From assembly GCA_963820775.1 (NCBI GenBank), contig CAWGBF010000001.1, positions 62,001-126,000 of the forward strand: a DNA stretch of 64,000 nt, read 5' to 3'. The notes beneath the pieces were generated by a model. The model worked only from the letters and a program-made list of their open reading frames with translations, searched no databases and had not been told where the DNA came from. This stretch comes from Roseiarcus sp963820775 (lineage in GTDB: Bacteria; Pseudomonadota; Alphaproteobacteria; Rhizobiales; Beijerinckiaceae). A program made the position numbers and the translations under genes. Every line of letters begins with the position of its first letter. Position 1 is the first letter of the stretch. Shown here one piece after another: positions 8,293-16,933 of the stretch.

Positions 8293-9608
8293 CCAGAGCT
8301 CGTTTCGACCGGTTTCGCCGCCTGGCGTCGCATCGGCATTTCATCAAGGCCCGCGAAGCGCGCCTTCGAACCGAGCGCCTCCTCGATGCGCAGGGCTTCG
8401 TTCCATTTCGCCATCCGTTCCGAGCGCGCGAACGAACCGACCTTGAGCTGCCCGGCGCCCCAGCCGATCGCAAGATGAACGATCGACGCGTCTTCCGTCT
8501 CGCCCGAACGCGCCGAGACGATCGTCCCAAAGCCGGTGCGGCGAGCTTCGTCGCAGGCGGCTTTGGCTTCGCTGATTGTTCCCGCCTGGTTGACCTTGAT
8601 CAGCGCGGCATTGACGCTGCGCCGCCGCGCCGCCTCGGCGACCCGGCTCGCGCTGGTGACGAGATAATCGTCGCCGATCACCTGAATGCGATCGCCGACC
8701 ACGGCGGTGAAGCGCTCGAACCCTTTGTCGTCATCCTCCGCAAACGGGTCTTCGATCGACAGGATCGGATAGCGGGCGCACCATTAAATCAGCATCTCGG
8801 CCAGCGCGTCGCGGTCGAGCTCACGCTGTTCGAGGCCCAGACGATAGCGGCCCCCTTGACCGAATTCCGACGCCGCGACATCGAGCGATATGGCTGCGTC
8901 GTCGCCCGGAACAAAGCCGGCGCGCTCGATCGACCGCATTAATGTTTCGAGCGCCTCCTCGTTGCTCGAAAACGCTGGCCACCAGCCGCCTTCATCGGCC
9001 ACGCCCTGCAGAAGGCCGCGCTCGGCCATGATCGCGCCTGCGGCATGATAAACTTCCGCAGTAACCTCGAGCGCCTCGGCGAAGGTCTTGGCGCGCGTCG
9101 CGATCACCATAAAGTCTTGCACATCGGTTCGCCGTCCAGCATGAGCGCCGCCGCCAAAGATCTGGATCTCCGGCAGCGGAATGATCGCCGGATTATCGCC
9201 GAGACAGTAGCGCCACAGCGGAAGGCCGCGGCTTGCCGCCGCCGCATGAAGCACGCCAAGCGAAACCGCAGTCAGCGCGTTTCCCCCGAGCCTTGCTTCG
9301 TTCGGCGTGCCGTCGAGGGCGACGAGCCTTGAATCGATCGAGGCCTGATCGAACGGATCGAGGCCCATGAGAGCGGGCGCGATTTCCGCTGCGATCCCCT
9401 GAAGCGCGTCCTGCACGTCAAAGCCGCCGAAGCGGCGCCCTCCATCGCGCTTGTCGATCGCCTCACGCGAACCGCGCGATGCGCCGGCCGGCGCAATTCC
9501 GCGCCCCACCGCTCCGTCGCTCAGCCGAACCTCCGCCTCAACCGTCGGCCGGCCGCGCGAGTCCCAGATGCGACGCGCGACAAGCGATTGGATAACCGGC
9601 TCGCTCAT
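8280..9608 (-). pseudogene. Enolase paralogue with in-frame TAA and altered catalytic residues
   Basis: A full-length (442 codons) enolase homologue read in one frame except for a TAA at codon 275 (8784-8786), where AEMLI runs into WCARYPILSIEDPF. Enolase landmarks are kept: VADEGGWWP (yeast Glu211 region), SLDVAASEFG, SIEDPFAEDD, VIGDDYLVT, ALIKVNQAGT (the catalytic Lys345) and GQLKVGS. Two key residues differ: SARSGETED replaces the usual SHRSGETED, so His373 is Ala (about residue 366), and DVQDFM replaces the usual Glu168 with Asp. The SGAST loop is AGASR. This is therefore not the housekeeping enolase and was probably a diverged pathway enzyme before the stop arose. Confidence 0.85.
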
Positions 9609-9617
9609 CGCAACCTT

Positions 9618-9740
9618 CCCCTCGTTCTGAGGAGCCCGCGAGGCGGGCGTCTCGAAGGACGTTCCAGTCTGGGCCGGCAGGCTGGGCTCTCTGGACCATC
9701 CTTCGAGACGCGCGGCTTCGCCTGGCTCCTCAGGATGAGG
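9618..9740. repeat. Dispersed inverted repeat element
   Basis: The arms are the stretch TCTGAGGAGCCCGCGAGGCG through TCTCGAAGGAC (about 9626-9660) and its imperfect reverse complement CCATCCTTCGAGACGCG through CTCAGGATGAGG (9697-9740), around a GC-rich spacer that also self-pairs. This is the pattern of small palindromic repeats scattered in rhizobial genomes. It fills the gap between the phosphotransferase and the enolase paralogue and may act as a terminator or mRNA-stability element. Confidence 0.7.
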
Positions 9741-9783
9741 CGGTGGTTTGCGTCGGGATAGATGATCCCTTGGCCGTTACCGC

Positions 9784-10791
9784 TCATCGCGCATGGCTCC
9801 ACGCGTCGACCACATTCGTCAGGCGACGCGGCGAATTGGCGATCAGCGGTTCGGCGCATCGGCGCACGGCCGCACGCTCGCTTTCTCGGGCGAGGTACTC
9901 GACCGGCGACTTGCCATCGACCCTGGCGAGGAACAAAGCTGGAAGCAAAGCGGCCGCGCGCTTTTCGATCTCCGTTGCGCTCTCCCAATCGACGCCGGCG
10001 AGATAGGCGCCGACCAGCGTCGAAAAGGCGGCGCCGTAGCGCGCGCGATCCGCGCCCTCGCGCGCGCCCTTGAGCAGGAGATGATTGAGACAGAAGGCGA
10101 GATCGAAGGCGGGGTCGCCGAACCAGGCGCATTCGGCGTCGAGGAACACCGGTCCGTTGGGCCCATGGAGGATGTTCTTCGGACTGATGTCGCCGTGAAC
10201 AAGCGCGCGCTTCGTCGCCAGCGTCACGCGGGCAAGCTCGTCGAAGCGCGACGCAAGCTCGGGGTGCGCGCGGCCGGTCGCGCGCAGATAAGGCTCGATG
10301 CGGATCGCCTCGAACGTGTCGTCGTAGGCGAACGCCGCCGGAATGTTCGGGTCGGCGGCGCTGCGCGCATGAATGGTTGCGAGATCACGTCCGACCGCGG
10401 CGGCGAAATCCTGCTCGACAATTCCCGCGAGAAGCTGCGCCTTCCATAAAAGATGGTCCTCGGGCGCGAGATAGTCCATCGCGAACCAGCCGGCCTCCGC
10501 GTCCTCGCCGAGGACGCGCGGAACGGCGCGCGGCAGCCAGCGCGCAACCGCGCGCATATAAGCCGCCTCCGCCGCGTTGCGCTCAATCGGGGCCTCCCAC
10601 AAGGCGGCGACCTTGAGCCTCGGCAGCGCGCGTTTGACGCAGAAGCGTCGGCCGCCAGCCTCGACAAGCGAGATGTCCGAGGACACCCCGCCGATCAGAG
10701 GGGTGAGGCGGGCGGATTCTCCGGCTTTCACGAGGCCCATGCTGCGCAGCGCCTCAATCAGGTCGCCGGTCTCGACGGACGCATTGTGCAC
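9784..10791 (-). CDS. Aminoglycoside phosphotransferase-fold kinase
   Basis: A protein-kinase-like phosphotransferase of about 335 residues. The nucleotide-binding region contains FCVKRALPRLKV. The catalytic loop is KRALVHGDISPKNIL (HxDxxxxN) and the metal-binding segment is PVFLDAECAWFGDPAFDLAF. The open frame extends to 10917, but that would bury it in the preceding SDR. I prefer GTG 10791, with a GGAG about 11 bp upstream, just after the SDR stop at 10820. In a sugar operon, APH-fold enzymes often phosphorylate a small sugar, amine or homoserine-like substrate, so antibiotic resistance is unlikely. It is one of the few intact genes between 6 and 15.5 kb. Confidence 0.82.
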   Translation of the reverse strand: MHNASVETGDLIEALRSMGLVKAGESARLTPLIGGVSSDISLVEAGGRRFCVKRALPRLKVAALWEAPIERNAAEAAYMRAVARWLPRAVPRVLGEDAEAGWFAMDYLAPEDHLLWKAQLLAGIVEQDFAAAVGRDLATIHARSAADPNIPAAFAYDDTFEAIRIEPYLRATGRAHPELASRFDELARVTLATKRALVHGDISPKNILHGPNGPVFLDAECAWFGDPAFDLAFCLNHLLLKGAREGADRARYGAAFSTLVGAYLAGVDWESATEIEKRAAALLPALFLARVDGKSPVEYLARESERAAVRRCAEPLIANSPRRLTNVVDAWSHAR

Positions 10792-10819
10792 GCTCGCGCC
10801 CACTCCGTTGCCATAGGCC

Positions 10820-11579
10820 TTAGTAGGTGGCGCGGCCGCCCGAGATATCGAAAACCGCGCCAGTCGTAAACGAGCATTCGCGGCTCGCCAGCCAACAGAT
10901 AAGCGAGACGACTTCATCGACCAAGCCGAAGCGCTCCATCGGAATCTTCGAGCGCATGTAGGCGATATGTTGGGCGTCGGCCTGTTGAAGGATTGGCGTG
11001 TCGACTGTCGCCGGCGTCAGTGTGTTGACGGTGACGCCATCCTTCGCGAGCTCCTTGCCAAGCGACTTTGTAAGGCCGATCACCGCCGCTTTGGAGGCGC
11101 TGTAAGCCGAGGCTCTCGGATTGCCCTCCTTGCCGGCGATCGAAGCGACATTGACGATGCGGCCGTAGCCTCGCTCCTTCATGAGCCTGGCGACAAAACG
11201 GTTGCAGTAGAAGAGACCATTGACGTTGATGTCGAAGACGCGTTTCCATTCGTCGATCGGGTAGTCGATGACCATGGCGTTCTGGCCCGCCACCCCGGCG
11301 CTGCAAACGAGAATGTCGATATGGCCCATCTCCCCGGCGGTGGTGAGAGTTCGCTCGCTCGACCGCGTTCGGGTCTGTGACGTCGACTTGGTCCGCCCGA
11401 GCGGCGCGAACGCCGACCTCTGCGACGGCAGCCTTCAAACGCGCCGGATCCTGGTCCCAGATCGTGACCCGCGCGCCTTCCGACGCGAGCCGCTTTGCAA
11501 CGCCAAGCCCGATGCCGGACGCCCCGCCCGTCACCACCGCCGTCATCCCCTCAAACCGTTTGGCGTCCGACACTTTCAA
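10820..11579 (-). pseudogene. SDR-family oxidoreductase with one frameshift
   Basis: A classical SDR of about 250 residues in two frames. It starts at 11579 with MKVSDAKRFEGMTAVVTGG and the motif GGASGIGLGVAKRL. The frame changes near 11340, after DVTDPNAVERA, into MGHIDILVCSAGVAGQNAM. The active-site segment SAYSASKAAVIGLTKSLG and the C-terminal FTTGAVFDISGGRATY are present. A single one-base indel would restore the reading, so this could be recent decay or a sequence error. It sits between the phosphotransferase and another broken SDR in the same leftward operon. The substrate was probably a sugar, sugar acid or polyol. Confidence 0.8.
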
Positions 11580-11608
11580 CCCTCCTGATGCTCGTTATTG
11601 GCGGTCTC

Positions 11609-12414
11609 TCAGCCCGGAAACAGCGTCTCGCCGCCGTCCACCCTGAGAACCTGTCCACTCATATACTTGCTCCTCGGCCCGGCGAGGCGACTGTGTCGGC
11701 AATCTCGTCCGGCTCTCCATAGCGGATGAGCGACTTGATCGACGAATCCATTTTTTTCGGATCGACGACGCGGGTCGCCTCGAAGCGCGCGGTCTTCGTC
11801 GCCCCCGGGCTCACCGCGTTGATCCGACGCCCTCCGTCCGAACCGAGGCCGCGAGGCAGCGAGTATAGTGGATGACGGCCGCCTTGAGCGCGGCATAGAT
11901 AACCCCGTTGGTCACGCCGAATTGCGCCGCGGCGGAACCGATGTTGATCACCGATCCGCTTCCCGCCTCGACCATCGGCGGCACGAACGCCTGGCAGACA
12001 AGGATCGTGCCATAGAGGTTGTTCTCGCTCAGCGCCCTGATGTCCTCGAGCGGAATGCCGAGCGCGTCGTTGGGGTCAGGCTTGCCGCCCGCCGCGTCGA
12101 TATCGCCGCCGGCGCAATTGACCAGGATGTCGACGCGCCCGAGCTTGGCTTCAATCTCTTCCTTCATTTTCGCGACCGCCGCCTTGTCGCCGATATTGCC
12201 GCTCACCGCCGCGACTCTTCCGCGGTGCCTGGCGAGCACCTTGGCGACAGCGTCGAGGTCGGTCGCCTCGCCATACTTGGCCGGCGCGGGTCCAAGACAG
12301 GTCATGGATCGCGACGTCCGCGCCAAGCTCGGCCAACCGCTCCGCCATCACGCGCCCGAGCCCACGGCCTGAGCCGGTGACGAACGCGATCTTGCCGGCG
12401 AACTCTTTGGTCAT
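11609..12414 (-). pseudogene. SDR-family oxidoreductase with several frameshifts
   Basis: An SDR beginning at ATG 12414 (RBS-like GGAGACC 7 bp upstream) with MTKEFAGKIAFVTGSGRGLG. A frameshift near 12310 leads into YGEATDLDAVAKVLARHRG and then VDILVNCAGGDIDAAGGK. The active-site region VIYAALKAAVIHYTRCLA reads through until a shift near 11815. The stretch VNAVSPGATKTARFEAT sits in a third frame, and the C-terminus SGQVLRVDGGETLFPG in a fourth position. At least three frameshifts make function unlikely. It overlaps the isomerase remnant upstream. Confidence 0.75.
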
Positions 12415-13390
12415 GCCTTGGTCTCCAATGTTACGCCCGAGGCCGACCGCGCGCATGTTGCTGGCGCTGCGGCGGATCATTTTGAGCTCGTAGTCGGCGA
12501 TCGCCGCGTCCTCGCCGCGCTCCCAGGACGTGCGATAGTCGGCGTCGTCAGCGAGTTGATTGACCCTCGCCGCGGCGAGGCAGGCGGCGAAGGCCAGCGC
12601 GCCGGGCTCGAGCACCGCATTCAGCTTCCGGCCCTGCCCTGCGAGAATGTCCAGCATGGCGGCCATGGGGACGGCGCCGGCGCCGATGGCGCAGCGCACC
12701 AGGCGATAGCCCTCGTCGGTGAACTGCACCCGGTAGTCCTTCAAATGCACGTGCCGCACGTGCGGAGCGACACGGCGGACAAAGTCGAGCGGCGCCTCGG
12801 CGACAGGATATGTGTTGCCCGTGTCGAGACAGATGCCAAGGCCGCGGGTCGTCTCGCAAAATTCGGCGAGTTCGTCGCTGCCGAAATCCTGGTGATTCTC
12901 AATCAACAAGAACACTGCCTTCGTCAGACGCGCGCGGACCGCGGTCGGCGAGCTTAGCGCCCACGTGAGCGACGAGCTCTTTCCACTTGTCGCCAAGCGC
13001 GTGACGATCGCCGCACAACACCGTAGTCAGGCCGTGGCGGATGACCTTGGCGTCGAGAATGCGGGCCGGGCGCAAAGCGCTCTCGAACGGACCCATCATC
13101 AGCCCGGAGCTGACGATCGGAGTCATGCCAAGGCTCGCGAGCCGATCGCGCAGCGCGCGGAGCTCATCGTCGCTGAGCGCCCGAAGCCATGGGTCGTAAA
13201 TCTCCAGAACGGTCGCGCCAAGCTCCGTCGCAATGGCGATGAAACCTTCGAGGCCCACGCCCTTGAGGTTTGCGCGCGGACCGCCAGCGCCCTGCAGTCC
13301 CACGTGATAGGTCAGGCCGTAGGGATTGAGCCCGAAGGCGAAGGCCTGCCTACGCGCGTGCAGCTGAAGCCCCTTCACATTTTCATTCAT
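12411..13390 (-). pseudogene. Sugar phosphate isomerase/epimerase, frameshifted, reading into the next SDR
   Basis: A second xylose-isomerase-like TIM barrel. The N-terminal part, from ATG 13390, includes ELGATVLEIYDPWLRAL and TPIVSSGLMMGPFESA. After a frameshift near 12930 it continues FLLIENHQDFGSDELAEF, GICLDTGNTYPVAEAP and RHVHLKDYRVQFTDEG, which carry the usual metal-ligand Glu, Asp and His. In the present frame it has no stop before the SDR and would make an isomerase-SDR fusion. In the neighbouring frame it ends SGVTLETKA at a TGA that overlaps the SDR ATG as ATGA, which looks like the ancestral end. Its start also overlaps the upstream SDR stop as ATGA. Confidence 0.78.
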
Positions 13391-14148
13391 CGAAGCTCCG
13401 CGTCGACAATGATCGACCGCTTGGTGACCATTCGGCTGTCGTCGGCGGCAAGAAACAACGCCATCCGCGCGATGTCCTCGCCCAACAGCGTCGCCTTAAT
13501 GGATTGACGCTGGACGATCGCGTCGACGGATTCCGGCGGTTTGTACCACAGCCGCCGCTGCCGGTCGGTCATGACCGCGCCGGGCTCGATCGCGTTCACG
13601 CGAATGTTATCCGAGGCGAATGCGCGCGCCAGCGCATGGGTAAGCCCAATGATCCCGGCCTTGGCCGCAGCATAAGCCGGCATCTCAGGCGCGCCGCGCC
13701 AGGCGATCGACAAGAGATTGATGATCGAGCCGAAGCCGAGCTCGCGCATTTGCGGATGGACGGCCTGGGCGGCAAAAAAGTGACGCCTGAGATTCACGTT
13801 CTGCGCGCGGTCCCAATAATCAGCGGTCACGTCGGCCACCGCGTGGCGCTCGTCGTTGGCGGCGTTATTGACCAGGACCGCGATCGGCCCGAGCTTCGCC
13901 CGCGCCTCCGCAATTCGCGCCTGCAGCGCAGGAATGTCGGTCACGTCGCAGGAGAGAAAGAGCGCCGTCCCTCCCCCGCTTTTCACCATCGCCGCCAGCG
14001 CTTCGCCCTCTGCGCGCTGGACGTCGACAAAAGCGACTTGCGCGTGATTGGTCGCGAAGGCGCGCACGATGTCGGCGCCGATGCCTGTCGCGCCGCCGCT
14101 GACGAACACATTGCGTCCGGCGAGGCTTGGATAAACGGCGAACGTCAA
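13387..14148 (-). CDS. SDR-family oxidoreductase, aldose dehydrogenase-like
   Basis: An intact SDR of about 253 residues resembling the NAD-dependent xylose/arabinose/galactose 1-dehydrogenases. It has NVFVSGGATGIGADIVRAF near the start, VLVNNAANDERHAVADV, and the active-site segment MPAYAAAKAGIIGLTHALAR. Near the C-terminus are AVMTDRQRRLWY and FLAADDSRMVT, which recall aldose dehydrogenases of non-phosphorylative pathways. I place the start at TTG 14148, overlapping the TGA of the ABC ATPase remnant (TTGA); an upstream ATG at 14196 lies inside that remnant. It overlaps the following isomerase start as ATGA, so the genes were translationally coupled. Confidence 0.8.
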   Translation of the reverse strand: MTFAVYPSLAGRNVFVSGGATGIGADIVRAFATNHAQVAFVDVQRAEGEALAAMVKSGGGTALFLSCDVTDIPALQARIAEARAKLGPIAVLVNNAANDERHAVADVTADYWDRAQNVNLRRHFFAAQAVHPQMRELGFGSIINLLSIAWRGAPEMPAYAAAKAGIIGLTHALARAFASDNIRVNAIEPGAVMTDRQRRLWYKPPESVDAIVQRQSIKATLLGEDIARMALFLAADDSRMVTKRSIIVDAELR

Positions 14149-14660
14149 GCCGCAGTCCGCGGAATAAGCGCCTGGGTTTCGGGATCGAACAGACACGCAT
14201 GCGCCATGTCGATCCCAAGCGGCAAGAGTTCGCCAAGACGAGGAGCGCCGTCGGGGTCGAAGCGCCCCACGATCTCCTGCTCGCCGAGTTTCAGCACCGC
14301 ATGGGTTTCGCCGCCGGTCGGGTCGACCCCCTCGACGGGCGCGGTCACCATCGCAAGCCCGGCCTTCTGCGCCTTCAAGTTCGAATCATAGCGAAACAGC
14401 TGCTCGGGCCGCACACCCAGCACAACCTTCCCGTTCGCGGGATAGCGAGCGGGCGCCGGGGCAAGCAGCAGCATCGCCGTTTCGCCGGCGAACGCAATCG
14501 TAATCGCTGGGCGGCCGTCGACCCTCGCGAGCTCACCGGGTATGAAATTCATCGATGGCGATCCCATGAAGCCGGCGACGAACATGTTGGCGGGCCGGTC
14601 GTTGACGGCCTGCGGCTCGTCGAATTGCTGGATCGCGCCCTGATGCATGACCGCGATGCG
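14145..14660 (-). pseudogene. C-terminal fragment of a CUT1 sugar ABC transporter ATPase
   Basis: Only the C-terminal region of a MalK/UgpC-type ATPase is left. It reads RIAVMHQGAIQQFDEP, then NRPANMFVAGFMGSPSMNF of the linker (the window has DRPANMF), then a TOBE region with VVLGVRPEQL and a C-terminal DPETQALIPRTAA. The Walker A, signature and Walker B motifs are absent. Just upstream the frame is that of a sugar permease, so an internal deletion joined the two genes at about 14657-14670. It cannot energise transport. Confidence 0.85.
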
Positions 14661-15480
14661 CGAAGCCGATCATCACCGCAGCGCTCGCTACGTCATAGGG
14701 GTGGGCGTTCATTTGACTGGTCGCCAGCGCAACCAGCGTCGCGGCGATCGGCTGCTGAATTCGGCCGGTGAATACGACCCCGAACAGGAATTCGTTCCAG
14801 ATGCCGGTGAACTGCCAGATCACGGTGACGATCAGGATCGGGGGCGACAAGGGAAGGATGATCTTGAAGAAGATGCGCCAGAAGCCGGCGCCGTCGATGC
14901 GGGCCGCCTTGATAAGGTCGTCGGGGATATTGACGTAATAGTTGCGGCAGAACGGCGTGGTGAACGAGAGGCCCTGGATCACGTGAACAACTATGAGGCC
15001 ATAGACGGAGTTCGAGAGACGCAACGCGCCGAGGACGTAGGCCCAGGGCAGAAGCGTAATCTGTCCCGGCATGAAAACGCCAAGAACGATGCAGATGAAC
15101 AGCGTCTCCGATCCCGGGAAGCGCCATTTCGAGAGGACATAGCCGTTCATCGCGCCGATGAGCGTCGAGAGGATGGTCGCGGGGATGGTCATGGTGAGGG
15201 AGTTGAAGAAATTGCGTTTGACGCCTTGGCAGGTGCCGGCGACACAATAATGCGCCCTGGCTTGCGGCCACGCCTTCAAGGAGAAGCTGTGCGGCAGCGC
15301 GATCAGTCCGTTCTGTGTGATCTCCGGCAAGTCACGAAACGAATTGGCGACGACCACGAATAGCGGCAACAGATACATGAGCGCGAACAGCGTGAGGAAG
15401 GCGTAGATCGCCACTCGCTGCAAGGAATATCGAAGGCTTGCGCTCCGAGCCTGCGAGGCGAGCACCAGATCGAAGGTCAC
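14661..15480 (-). pseudogene. CUT1 sugar ABC transporter permease (MalG-like), C-terminus lost
   Basis: A MalG-type inner-membrane permease from GTG 15480. The first membrane segment is AIYAFLTLFALMYLLPLFVV. The periplasmic loop and later segments follow the family (FNSLTMTIPATILSTLIGA, ITLLPWAYVLGALRLS). The EAA-type loop that would contact the ATPase is present as IPDDLIKAARIDGAGFWRIF. The sequence breaks after AVMIGF, where the last helix and the C-terminal GLTAGAVKG-like end should be, and runs into ATPase coding sequence in another frame. Its 5' end abuts a truncated DUF2147 gene on the other strand, so both ends of this transporter remnant are recombination scars. Confidence 0.82.
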
Positions 15481-15485
15481 GTCAA

Positions 15486-15702
15486 TGCGCCTCCGGCGAA
15501 AAAGTAGGCGATCGGCTTGTTCTCAAGGTCAAGCCGGCAGGCGCTGGTCATTGGTCGGGGAACGCCTTCGATCCGCAGCGCGAGCAGACCTACGCGATCA
15601 ACGTTCGTGTCTCCAACAATCATATGACCACGGAAAGGGTGCGTGATGGGCGGCCTTGTGTGTGATAGCATGAACTGGAAGCGCCTTAATCGGCCGAGCT
15701 GA
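15486..15702 (+). pseudogene. 3' stump of a DUF2147-domain secreted protein
   Basis: The plus strand encodes SGEKVGDRLVLKVKPAGAGH, then WSGNAFDPQREQTYAINVRV. After a frameshift near 15642 it reads CVMGGLVCDSMNWKRL before a TGA at 15700-15702. That order (a VGD...L..MKP stretch, W.G..Y.P..G..Y, then C..G..C......W.R) is the C-terminal half of DUF2147 proteins, which are normally exported proteins of about 130-150 residues. The signal peptide and first half are missing, and the sequence upstream belongs to the start of the sugar permease on the other strand. The join at about 15480-15490 marks the right border of the sugar island. Confidence 0.55.
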
Positions 15703-15744
15703 AAATCAACCCCCGCGCCTGAGACACGCGCGCAGCAATCGCGG

Positions 15745-16191
15745 TCACCAATTCACGAACAACAGGACCCCGGCAGCAACGAGCGTCCCAATCGAGACGA
15801 GATAGGCTGTCTGAAGGGTTATGTTCTTCCAGAACAGAATGCGCGACAGCAGCGCGCATCGAACCGGCAGCTCCTCAACGTCCAAGACCGGATCGGCGAT
15901 GAACTCGAAATCCTCCGGATTTGAATGGCGCCAGATCGGGAACCGTCTTCGCCCCGCGCGGGGGAATCGCGGATAGACTGAGGCCAGCAGATTAAAGAAG
16001 ATGACGATGAACGGCGCAAGCAGCATCGGAACGTTCAAATACCGAGGATAGTGGTCGCGAAACTGCAAGACTGTTCCCATCATGATGGCGACGAACAGAA
16101 CCGCGATATTTGCCTTGATGTCGCTCAGACGAATTGAATCGCCGTATCCGGCGATCAGATTGCGCAGCTGAGCCTCGTGATCTTTAGACAT
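15745..16191 (-). CDS. Small membrane protein, PycTM/DUF5706-like, copy 1
   Basis: A 148-residue protein with an N-terminal helix (LRNLIAGYGDSIRLSD), the motif SDIKANIAVLFVAIMMG entering TM1 (about residues 24-42), TM2 (about 55-75, APFIVIFFNLLASV), a basic loop YPRFPRAGRRRFPIW, an acidic segment, a helix RCALLSRILFWKN, and a final TM (about 125-145). Two hairpin TMs with a D-x-K-A motif, a loop, a helix and a third TM is the architecture of Pycsar effector (PycTM) proteins, formerly DUF5706. The match is by topology and motif only. It aligns over its full length with the next gene. I chose ATG 16191 over 16200 because it aligns with the paralogue's start. Confidence 0.6.
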   Translation of the reverse strand: MSKDHEAQLRNLIAGYGDSIRLSDIKANIAVLFVAIMMGTVLQFRDHYPRYLNVPMLLAPFIVIFFNLLASVYPRFPRAGRRRFPIWRHSNPEDFEFIADPVLDVEELPVRCALLSRILFWKNITLQTAYLVSIGTLVAAGVLLFVNW

Positions 16192-16288
16192 CGCCGTCAT
16201 TTGGACTCACGCCAAGCGGCGCGCCCGGCTGCAACCATTGGCAAACTGTTGCCCCCTGTAACCAAATGGGCTTTCATCAGTCGCTCGC

Positions 16289-16750
16289 CTAAACATACCA
16301 AACGTAGATGAGCAAAAAAATGCTTGCGATGATGCTCGCCATGGCGACAAAAAAGCTGATTCGAATGTACAGGGTCTTCCACCACAGCAGCTCCGACAGA
16401 ACCGAGCAGCGCAGTTTCAACTGCTCGAGCTCATCCTCGGCTTCGACGACTTTGGCGAAATCGCTGATCGTAGCGTTGCGCGAGACGATGAAATGCTTGC
16501 CGCCGCGCTTGGGATAGCGAGGAATGAGCACCGCCAGCAGGCAAATATACACAACCAAGAATGGCAGCATAACAAAGGGAATCGGCAAATAGTGAGGAAA
16601 TCGGGGATAATTGCCGAGGACCGGCCCCATCATGAAGGCGACGAACAGGATCGCGATATTGGCCTTGAAATCGCTTTGGCGGATCGCGTCGGTATAGCCC
16701 GCGATAAGGCCGCGATAAGGTTGAGCGGAATCGACAGCGATTTTGTTCAT
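16289..16750 (-). CDS. Small membrane protein, PycTM/DUF5706-like, copy 2
   Basis: A 153-residue paralogue of the adjacent gene, about 97 bp away on the same strand. It shares GLIAGYTDAIRQSDFKANIA, then ILFVAFMMGPVLGNYPRFP, the second TM with LVVYICLLAVLIPRYPKRG, and a C-terminal helix LEQLKLRCSVLSELLWWK before the last TM. Conservation of the charged SD(I/F)KANIA motif and of the loop in both copies, with drift elsewhere, indicates an old tandem duplication kept under selection. No nucleotide cyclase lies next to it. The frame is open to 16819; I chose ATG 16750 because it aligns with copy 1 and because no clear RBS supports the longer form. Confidence 0.6.
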   Translation of the reverse strand: MNKIAVDSAQPYRGLIAGYTDAIRQSDFKANIAILFVAFMMGPVLGNYPRFPHYLPIPFVMLPFLVVYICLLAVLIPRYPKRGGKHFIVSRNATISDFAKVVEAEDELEQLKLRCSVLSELLWWKTLYIRISFFVAMASIIASIFLLIYVWYV

Positions 16751-16933
16751 CCGACAGTCGGGACACTCCACAAGGCTGCCCGGTGACGAGCCCTGCGCGC
16801 CGGTCCTGGGCCTCGGCAACCGAACTCCTTCGGTTCGACTTGGCGTGAACTGCGACGGCCTGTCAAGATTGGTTGAATTGCGGCTTTGGACGCCTTAGAG
16901 CCGCTCGGTCAGTTGCGTCAGAGCGCAGGAAGA

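Noticed and set aside
9784..10791. Aminoglycoside resistance gene
   Set aside because: It has only the general APH fold and sits in a sugar operon. Small-molecule or sugar kinase function is more likely.
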